The notes under the pieces were generated by a model. It was not told the origin of the DNA, ran no database searches, and worked only from the letters and a program-made list of their open reading frames with translations. A stretch of DNA of 64,000 nucleotides from Agrobacterium tumefaciens (lineage in GTDB: Bacteria > Pseudomonadota > Alphaproteobacteria > Rhizobiales > Rhizobiaceae), in the NCBI RefSeq assembly GCF_005221385.1, contig NZ_CP039903.1, positions 992,001-1,056,000 on the forward strand. The letters run 5' to 3'. Positions 54,549-62,300 of the stretch are shown one piece after another (the stretch's first letter is position 1; every line of letters begins with the position of its first letter). A program made the position numbers and the translations under genes.

Positions 54549-55049
54549 TCAGTTTGAGGCTTTCTCTATCTTCATCTCGCCAAGCTCATCGATGAGGATC
54601 GTCCAGCTTTCGGCTTCCTTGGCCATCGGGTCTGTTTTCAGATAGACGGTGACAAACAGGCCGGGCGAATCCGATGCGCCGTTCGAGCTTTCGGGACGAA
54701 CATCCGTGACATAGGATTTCATCTGGTTGAACTCCTCCAGCTCGACATTTTCGAGGAGATTTGGTCCATCCGCCGTAAAGGCGATGCGCTGCAGGTAAAT
54801 CTTGGCCGTCCCGTCGCCCTGGCGGATGGCAATCACCTTGTAATAGCCACGCGTGGGCGATGCCGGCGGTGGCCGCAACTGGCCGTCAGCGCCTTCCCGC
54901 GGCTCCAGGTTTCGATCTTCCCACATGCCGCTGCTGACAACGAAGATCGCGGAAACAGGTAGCGTATCGATCGCCGCTGTCTGCGCCCGTGCGGGAAGCA
55001 CGGCGTTGGCGAGAATGAGGGCAGCGAGGATCGATTTTCTAAGTTGCAT
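54549..55049 (-). CDS. Secreted protein of unknown function
   Basis: A 166-residue protein with a clean signal peptide (MQLRKSILAALILANAVLPARAQ). The mature part has a beta-rich look (YYKVIAIRQGDGTAKIYLQRIAFTADG, LFVTVYLKTDP) and a C-terminal SWTILIDELGEMKIEKA. No family is recognised. It sits convergent with the cysteine hydrolase gene and 21 bases downstream of nadK on the same strand. Confidence 0.75.
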   Translation of the reverse strand: MQLRKSILAALILANAVLPARAQTAAIDTLPVSAIFVVSSGMWEDRNLEPREGADGQLRPPPASPTRGYYKVIAIRQGDGTAKIYLQRIAFTADGPNLLENVELEEFNQMKSYVTDVRPESSNGASDSPGLFVTVYLKTDPMAKEAESWTILIDELGEMKIEKASN

Positions 55050-55070
55050 GGCCGTTATGAATAGTTAGCG

Positions 55071-55844
55071 TCAATTGTTGAACTGTTCGGCAAGAACCCG
55101 GTCTGACCACGAACGGTCCGGATCCGAGAGAATCCTCGCCGTCCTGTCCTGCGATTGTGCGATCCGAACATGACGAACGGATTTCACCTCCGTATGGTCA
55201 GCCACCGCATTCACCGGGCGTTTATCCCGTTCCAGAACGTGAATGTCGACCGTCACCTTATTCGGCAAAAGCGCGCCGCGCCAGCGCCGCGGGCGAAACG
55301 CGCTGACGGGGGTGAGCGCCAGCAGTGGTGATTCCAGCGGCAGGATCGGCCCATGGGCGGAAAAATTGTAGGCGGTGGACCCTGCCGGCGTCGCCACCAT
55401 CATGCCATCACAGATCAGCTCTTCCAGCCGCACCTTGCCATCCACCTCGACACGAAGCTTCGCGGCCTGATGGGATTGGCGGAACAGGCTGACCTCGTTC
55501 ATGGCAAGGGCCGTGAACTCATCGCCATCCGAATCCGTCGTTGTCATGCGCAGCGGATGAAAATCATTGCCGGTTGCCACTGCAATACGCTCGAGCAGAC
55601 CTTCCACCCGATAATCATTCATCAGGAAGCCGACCGATCCCCGGTTCATGCCATAGACGCGCTTGCCGGAATTCATCGTTTCGTTGAGGATTTGCAGCAT
55701 GAAGCCGTCACCGCCCAGCGCCACGATGACTTCCGCTTCTTCAAACGGCGTGTTGCCGTAAACGCCCTTCAGCGCCTCCATCGCCGTCTGCGCTTCCTCG
55801 GTTGCGGAGGCGACGAAGGACAGTGAAAAGTTAGAATGCGACAT
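55071..55844 (-). CDS. nadK: NAD kinase
   Basis: Makes NADP from NAD and ATP. The 257-residue form starting MSHSNFSLSFVAS (ATG at 55844) fits the short alphaproteobacterial NAD kinase. The motif GGDGFMLQILNE, the NE-motif in MNEVSLFRQ, and VATPAGSTAYNFSAHGPILPLESPLLALTPVSAF are visible landmarks. The frame is open 67 codons further upstream, which is unlike the family. A secreted protein gene follows 21 bases downstream. Confidence 0.95.
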   Translation of the reverse strand: MSHSNFSLSFVASATEEAQTAMEALKGVYGNTPFEEAEVIVALGGDGFMLQILNETMNSGKRVYGMNRGSVGFLMNDYRVEGLLERIAVATGNDFHPLRMTTTDSDGDEFTALAMNEVSLFRQSHQAAKLRVEVDGKVRLEELICDGMMVATPAGSTAYNFSAHGPILPLESPLLALTPVSAFRPRRWRGALLPNKVTVDIHVLERDKRPVNAVADHTEVKSVRHVRIAQSQDRTARILSDPDRSWSDRVLAEQFNN

Positions 55845-56152
55845 CCGCTTCCCTCGACAACGGCGCAGACCTGAGAAGGCTTGCAAACGATGCTGTAACC
55901 TGTTGAAGCGGCTCGCAATCCTCAAACGTCGATAAAAACGGTCGATCACAAGCCACAAGACGCATCCTTGGTACATGAAGACGACGGTTGGCGACAAGGC
56001 CTTTCGGGCAGGGAGACGTTCCCCCGCCGCGCCATTGCGCCGCACCGTTCCACAGCTTCTTGATTTCCGCTCTTCGACAAGGGTTGCGATGCAGGGCGGC
56101 CTGATGCAGTTTGCTGCAAAGCAGGCCGTAGGATGAATGGCAGGAGACGGAT

Positions 56153-57070
56153 TTGGTGCTGAACTACAATATCTATGATGTCTTTACCGAAACCAGAATG
56201 GCGGGAAACCCGCTGGCGGTCATGTATGACGCCGATGACCTCGATCAGGCCACGATGCAGGCGATTGCCAGGGAAATGAACCTTTCCGAGACCGTCTTCG
56301 TCAACCGCTCGGGTAATCCGGCACATGCGGCCTCGCTACGTATCTTCACGCCATCAGGAGAATTGCCTTTTGCGGGACACCCGACCGTTGGTGCTGCTGT
56401 CGCCATCGCCGAGCGCAATCGCAAGGATGGTGATGATGATGTCGATATGGTCTGCGTGCTAGAAGAGAAGGTGGGCCCTGTCCGTTGTGCGGTAAAGATG
56501 CGCGCCGGCGCTGTCAGCTTCGCCGAATTCGACCTGCCGCGCAAATCGTCCCGTGTCGAGCTGCCGCTCGATCATACCGCACTTGCCGACGCGCTGGGCG
56601 TCAGCGAAGGCCATCTCGGTTTTGAAAATCACGTGCCGTCAATCTGGACGGCGGGTGTGCCGTTCCTGGCTGTGCCCCTGCACAATATCGCCGCCGTGCG
56701 CGACATGGATTTCGACGCCAATCTGTGGCTGCGCACCGCACCGCTGGTGGAAGGGCTGCTGACGGCGGCCTATATCTACTGTCGCGGCGGCGTCAACCAC
56801 GCGGCGAAGTTCCATGCCCGCATGTTCTCTCCAGATATGGGCATTTCGGAAGACCCGGCCACCGGTTCGGCGGCTGCGGCCCTTTCCGGCGCCATCCACC
56901 ATTTCGACGGCCTGACCGACGGCCACTATCCGCTCCTCATTGAGCAGGGCGTGGAAATGGAACGACCGTCCCACATCCACCTGCGCATGGACATCAAGGA
57001 CGGCGAAATCGCCCGCGCCCGCATCGGCGGCCATGCGGTGCGTGTTGCATCGGGTACGTTTGAGATTTGA
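56153..57070 (+). CDS. PhzF-family isomerase/epimerase-like protein
   Basis: A 305-residue protein with the diaminopimelate-epimerase-like PhzF fold: YNIYDVFTETRMAGNPLAV, the catalytic Glu in MNLSETVFV, IFTPSGELPFAGHPTVGAA, and the second-half motif GISEDPATGSAAAALSG. The substrate is unknown and no other phenazine genes are present, so phenazine synthesis is not implied. The start is TTG (56153) or the adjacent GTG (56156); GGAG lies six to nine bases upstream. Confidence 0.9.
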   Translation: MVLNYNIYDVFTETRMAGNPLAVMYDADDLDQATMQAIAREMNLSETVFVNRSGNPAHAASLRIFTPSGELPFAGHPTVGAAVAIAERNRKDGDDDVDMVCVLEEKVGPVRCAVKMRAGAVSFAEFDLPRKSSRVELPLDHTALADALGVSEGHLGFENHVPSIWTAGVPFLAVPLHNIAAVRDMDFDANLWLRTAPLVEGLLTAAYIYCRGGVNHAAKFHARMFSPDMGISEDPATGSAAAALSGAIHHFDGLTDGHYPLLIEQGVEMERPSHIHLRMDIKDGEIARARIGGHAVRVASGTFEI

Positions 57071-57176
57071 GGTGAACAGATGCTGGCAAGCTCAGCGGCA
57101 TCTCGTGCCAAAGGGGGCCAGAGCTTTATCGCATTTCCGTTGACGGCTTTTGATGCAGATACGGATATAGCAATCC

Positions 57177-57237
57177 TTGACAGATATTCAGGCACAGTTT
57201 TAAATTCTTCCGCATCTCTGCTATCAGGCAGAGATGT
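57177..57237 (+). promoter_or_regulatory. Promoter and leader hairpin of the ribosomal protection gene
   Basis: A sigma70-like pair TTGACA (57177-57182) and TTAAAT (57200-57205), 17 bases apart, lies 128 bases before the ATG. In the leader a perfect 9-base hairpin CATCTCTGC/GCAGAGATG (57213-57236) has a six-base loop. This may be part of a translation- or drug-sensing leader, as known for tet(M)-type genes, or an operator. Confidence 0.5.
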
Positions 57238-57332
57238 TGCGATTAGTCTCGGTTTCCAGCCAATAGAGGTCCCGATGCGCCGAGTCCCTTCTCACGAAAA
57301 TCACGTTGGAGTTTCTGAGAAGTTGAGGAATC

Positions 57333-59282
57333 ATGCGCACTTTGAATCTGGGCATCCTCGCCCATGTGGACGCAGGCAAGACTAGCCTTACGGAGCGTCT
57401 TCTTTTTGAAACCGGTGTTATCGACAGGCTGGGCAGCGTCGACACCGGTAATACACAAACGGACAGCCTCGAACTGGAGCGGCAACGCGGTATTACGATC
57501 AGGGCCGCCGTCGTGTCCTTCAATATCGGCGATACCATCGTCAATCTCCTTGATACGCCCGGCCACCCTGATTTCATCGCCGAGGTCGATCGTGTGCTGG
57601 GTCTGCTCGACGCGGCCGCGGTCGTTGTTTCGGCTGTTGAAGGCGTGCAGGCCCAGACAAGAGTACTGATACGGGCACTGCAACGCCTTTCGGTTCCGTT
57701 CTTATTCTTCATCAACAAGGTTGACCGTCCGGGAGCGCGTTATGAAGACGTCCTCAAGGACCTTGCCGATCAGTTGAAGGTTCGCCCGATCCCGATGTCC
57801 ACTATTGCTGGCGCAGGCGGCAAGCTTGTGAGCGTGGCGGCAGCAGATGCGACCTGCGAGCCTTTCTTCTCCGTGCTTTGCGAAATTCTTGCCGAGAATG
57901 ATGACGAACTGCTGCGGGACTATCTTCTGACATCCGGCGATATCGAGCCTGAGAAGCTGATGTTGTCGCTTTCGCATCAGACCGCACGTGGTTTGGTGCA
58001 TCCGGCTTTCGCAGGCGCCGCAATGACGGGCGCCGGCTTGCCGGCCCTGATATCGGCTATCTCGGAAATGTTACCCGGTCGTCACCCCGATCCAGAGGGG
58101 GAAATATCGGGAAGAATATTCAAGATCGAGCGCGGATGGGGTGGTGAAAAGCTGTCATATCTGCATCTTTCATCCGGAACGGTTCAGCTTCGGCAATATC
58201 TGCCTCTGCCGCAGGGGCCGGAAAGAATTACCGGGATACATCTGTTCGAAGGTGGTCGTGTTTATCATTCCAATAGTCTCATCGCCGGTCAGATCGCCCG
58301 CGTCTCCGGCCTCGCGAGCGCCCGGATCGGCGACCGGGTGGGCGTGGATGCGATTATGGACAGCGCACATCATTTCGCTTCGCCTACCCTTGAAACGCGT
58401 GTACTTGTCCGCCGCCGTTCTGATCGCGCCGCGCTGTGGTTGGCATTAAACCAGCTCGCCGAGCAGGATCCGCTTATCGGGCTGCGAAGAACCGAAGAGA
58501 CCAACGAGGTTTTCGTATCTCTCTATGGCGAGGTGCAAAAGGAAATCATCCAGTCGGAATTATCGACGGGTTTCGGCATCGACGCCGAATTTGAGGATAG
58601 TACGGTTATCTGTGTGGAGAGGTTGGCGGGCAGCGGGCAGGCGCTTCAGACCATCTTCAAGGCGCCTAATCCCTTTCTCGCAACCATCGGCTTGCGGATC
58701 GAGCCACGATCCAGAGGAACGGGAAACAGCTTCGCGCTGGAGGTGGACGGTGGCCAGATGCCTGCAAGCTTCTATCGCGCCGTCGAGGAAACCGTATTCG
58801 AAACACTGCGGCAAGGCATATCCGGCTGGCAGGTGACAGATTGTCATGTTGCCATTACGGCTGCTCAACAAAGCTCGCCGTCGAGCACGGCTGCCGATTT
58901 TCGGCAGTTGACGCCGTGGGTTCTGGCAATGGCACTCAGGCAAGCACAAACTTTCGTTTGCGAGCCAATAGATCATTTCAAGCTTGAAATACCTGCGACG
59001 AACGTAACAGCGATAATGACTTTGCTGACGAAATCAGGTGGGAGTACGAGAAACTCGATTATATCGGGCGGCGTTGCAACGCTCGAAGGGACGATATCAT
59101 CGGCGGCGGTTCAAAGCGTTCAGCAAAGGTTGCCGGGATTGACGAGCGGCATGGGGACGATGGAAACCTGCTTCAGTCATTATGAGCGGACGAATAACCC
59201 GCCCCCTCCGCGCCAGCGTTCCGGCGCCGATCCGTTCAATGAGCGCGAATATTTGCTGCGTTTACACCGAAATGCAGAATGA
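57333..59282 (+). CDS. TetM/OtrA-type ribosomal protection GTPase
   Basis: A 649-residue translation GTPase related to elongation factor G, of the tetracycline-resistance ribosomal protection class. The GTPase motifs are G1 ILAHVDAGKTSLTERLL, G2 QRGITI, G3 LLDTPGHPDF and G4 FINKVDR. A domain II-V arrangement follows (LSYLHLSSGTV; EETVFETLRQGISGWQVTDC; late domain GGVATLEGTI). The tail NPPPPRQRSGADPFNEREYLL resembles the end of this family. It is a single gene with its own promoter and terminator. Actual tetracycline resistance is inferred from family only; it could also be a general ribosome-rescue factor. Confidence 0.88.
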   Translation: MRTLNLGILAHVDAGKTSLTERLLFETGVIDRLGSVDTGNTQTDSLELERQRGITIRAAVVSFNIGDTIVNLLDTPGHPDFIAEVDRVLGLLDAAAVVVSAVEGVQAQTRVLIRALQRLSVPFLFFINKVDRPGARYEDVLKDLADQLKVRPIPMSTIAGAGGKLVSVAAADATCEPFFSVLCEILAENDDELLRDYLLTSGDIEPEKLMLSLSHQTARGLVHPAFAGAAMTGAGLPALISAISEMLPGRHPDPEGEISGRIFKIERGWGGEKLSYLHLSSGTVQLRQYLPLPQGPERITGIHLFEGGRVYHSNSLIAGQIARVSGLASARIGDRVGVDAIMDSAHHFASPTLETRVLVRRRSDRAALWLALNQLAEQDPLIGLRRTEETNEVFVSLYGEVQKEIIQSELSTGFGIDAEFEDSTVICVERLAGSGQALQTIFKAPNPFLATIGLRIEPRSRGTGNSFALEVDGGQMPASFYRAVEETVFETLRQGISGWQVTDCHVAITAAQQSSPSSTAADFRQLTPWVLAMALRQAQTFVCEPIDHFKLEIPATNVTAIMTLLTKSGGSTRNSIISGGVATLEGTISSAAVQSVQQRLPGLTSGMGTMETCFSHYERTNNPPPPRQRSGADPFNEREYLLRLHRNAE

Positions 59283-59318
59283 CCGCCGCGGAAATCTAAT
59301 GTTCCGTGACGGTCATTT
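59280..59318 (+). terminator. Terminator of the ribosomal protection gene
   Basis: The stop codon TGA opens a hairpin TGACCG...CGGTCA with an inner CGCGGAA/TTCCGTG stem (one mismatch and one wobble), followed by TTTTA. Confidence 0.65.
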
Positions 59319-59372
59319 TATGTCGAATTTGGGAAAGCGATGCGGAGATGGCGTCTCCGCATCGCGTCTTCA

Positions 59373-62300
59373 TCAATTGAACCGGCCAGCCGCATGGGCA
59401 AGCATCGTATAGACCTTGCCGGTATCGGAGGTGAGGTAGGACTGCGTAACGCTTCGGTCGCGGTCGGTGCGGGCCACGTCGGCCAGCAGCTTTTCGAAAT
59501 CGGTGATGTAGCGATCCACGGCGGTGCGGAATTCGGCTTCCCGCTCGTATTTGCGCTTGATCTCGTCAAACGTCGTCTGGCCCTTCAGCGTGTAGAGGCG
59601 ACGGGTGAAGACGTCGCGTTCGCCGCGCTGGTAACGGCGCCACAGTTCGACCGACGCATCGTGGTCGATGGCGCGGGCGATATCGACGGAGAGCGAGTTC
59701 AGTGATTCGACCATGTGTCGCGGGTTGCGGGTGTCGGCCGCACGGGTCGGTTGCTGTTCGGCGCTGGCGCGGGGAGCGGAAGCCGCAGAGGCGTCCTGAC
59801 CGTCACGCGAGGCACCGCGCAGCAGATCGCTGATCCAGCCGCCGCCTTCTTCACGACGCCCGGCAGGGTTGGTCGCAACCGGTTGAGCGGGGGCGGGTGC
59901 CTGACGGTTTTCGGTTTGCCGGTTTTCGACCTGGCGGTTCTCAAGCGGCAGGGAACCGCGCAGTGCGGCCGGCGCGGGGGCAGGCTGCGGCTGCGCCGGG
60001 CGCTGCGGCACCGGAGCGGCTGCTGCCGGCTGCGGGCGTGTCTCGACACGGCGCTCGGCGGCCGGCTGGGTTGCGGCAATGGCGCGGGCGACGGGTTCGG
60101 AGACTTCCATCTGGTGGGCCGAACGGCCAACAAGCTGGGAAATATCCTGCAACGCCTTGATCTGCTCGGAAACGGCGCGACGCATGGCGGCCGCACTTTC
60201 CTTGGCTTCTTCCGGCAGGTCGAATGCGCCACGCTTCAGTTCGGCACGGGTCGCATCCAGCTCGCGGCGGATGTCATGGCTGGAGCGGCGGATCTCGTCG
60301 GTCGCGCCGGCAAAGCGGCTCACGGCCTCCTCGACGGCCTGACGCAGCGTTTCCTTGAGGTTGGCGGCGGCGGCGTTGGATTTTTCCGAGGCGCTGCCCA
60401 AGAGATTGTCGACTTCCGAAAGCGAGGATTCGACACCGCCGCGCAGGCGGTTGACCAGCTCGTCGGAATATTTCTGCGCGTCGGACAGCGTGCTTTCGAT
60501 CGAGCGGCTGGCATCCTGACCGGCGGAGAGCAGGGCGCCCCGCATGGTCTGTGCCGCCGAGCGGGCGCGCTGTTCGGTTTCATCCAGCGAGCGGCCGATA
60601 TCGGTAAAGGACGCCTGCAGATTGTCGCGTAGATTGCCGGCGACGTTCTGCGAACGCTCCTCGGCTTCGTTGAGCGTGGTTTCCACCACGCCGACGACGT
60701 TGCGCATGGCGCTTTCGATTTCCTCGGAGCGCTTGACGAGGCCGACCGACAGGCTGCGCAGCGCGTCTTGACGCTCCTCCAGCGTGCCGACGAGGCTCGA
60801 TTGCGCCGCATTGAGCAGTTCGGAGGCCTGGCTCAGCACCTTCGAATGTTCCTCGAAGCGGCCGACGATGCCGGCAACCTGCGCCAGTGTCTGGCCGGAA
60901 ATATTCGACAGGCGGTCGATCTTTCCTTCCAGCAGACGGCTGGAGCTGGACACCATGTCGGCGGCCTGCGAAGCGCTATCGGAGAAGCGGGTCGCAGACG
61001 CATTCAACGCTTCGTCGGCCGTGCCGAATTCCTGTGCGGCGCGCTCGACGGCGGAGTTGAAGTTGGAAGCCGACTTTTCGACGATTTCGGCCATGCTGTT
61101 GTGGGTCTGCGACAGCATATCCGTGCTCTGGCGGGTGGCGGCGACCAGCTTGTTGGCGGCATCGCTGCTGGAGCGGGCATATTTGTCGATACCCTGTTCG
61201 ACGGCATCCGCCATGGCGGTATGGGTCTGCGACAGCATGTCGGTGCTCTGGCGGGTGGCGGCGACGAGCTTGCTTGCCGCATCCGTGCCGGCATTGGCGT
61301 AATCGCTGATCGCCTGTTCCACCATGCCGACCATGCCGCTGTTGCTCTGCGACAGAAGTTCTGCGCTCTGCTGGGCAGCGGAAACGATCTTTTCGGCAGC
61401 TTCGCGGCCAATGGTGGCGTATTCATCGACCACCGGCTTGGCTTTTTCCTCGATCAGGCGCGACAGTTCGGCAGAACGGCTGGCCAGCATCGAGTTGAGT
61501 TCGCGGGTGCGGTTATCCAGCGCCGAGCGGATGGATTCGCCCCGCGCGTCGAGGGCCGATTCGACACCCGTCAGCGTTTCGGAAATGACGCCCACCTGAG
61601 AGCGGACGACGGCTTCAGCTTCGGCCACCTTGTTGACGATGATGTTGCCGGCTTCGGAGAAGGTCTGGGCGACGGCTGCGGCCTGGCCGGAAAGACGCGT
61701 CTGTGCATCCGAAATGCGGTTGACGATCTCGCCGGAGCGTTCCTCGATGGCCTTGGTGAAGGCCTCGTTCTGCGCCTGGACCTGATCGGCAAATTCCGAG
61801 CCGGACTTGGAGAGCAGGGCAGACGAGCGAGCCGCTTCATCGCCGATGCTCTGGGTGGCGGAGACGACAGCGCCGCGCAGGCTGACTGCGAGATCGCTCG
61901 CCTTGCCTTCAATGGTACGGTTGACGTTTTCGAGGCCGATCGTCAGTGCCCGGTCCATGGTGCCGAGACGTTCGTCAATACGCGCCGTGCCGGTATCGAA
62001 GGTTTCCGCCAGACGGCTTGTGCGGCTTTCAAATGTGTCGGAGACGCGTGTTGTCTGTTCGTCCAGAATGCCGGTGATACGCTCGGCAGCTTCGTCGCTG
62101 GTGCGGGCAAAGATTGCAGTCTTGTCTTCCAGCGCTTCGGCGAAACGGCGGCCGGCATCTTCGATTGACGTATTCACATTGGCCAGATCACCGCCGACGC
62201 GTGCCTGCAACGTGTCGAGCGACGTTTCGATACGGGCGCCGGTCTCGTCGAGACGGGTGGTGACATTGCCGATCGAGGTTTCGATGCGCGATGACAGGGC

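Noticed and set aside
56153..57070. Phenazine biosynthesis locus
   Set aside because: Only a PhzF-fold protein is present; such proteins are common without phenazine genes.
57080..57385. 101-codon ORF upstream of the ribosomal protection gene
   Set aside because: It overlaps the promoter, leader hairpin and start of that gene; codon pattern is poor and it is not a plausible leader peptide at this length.
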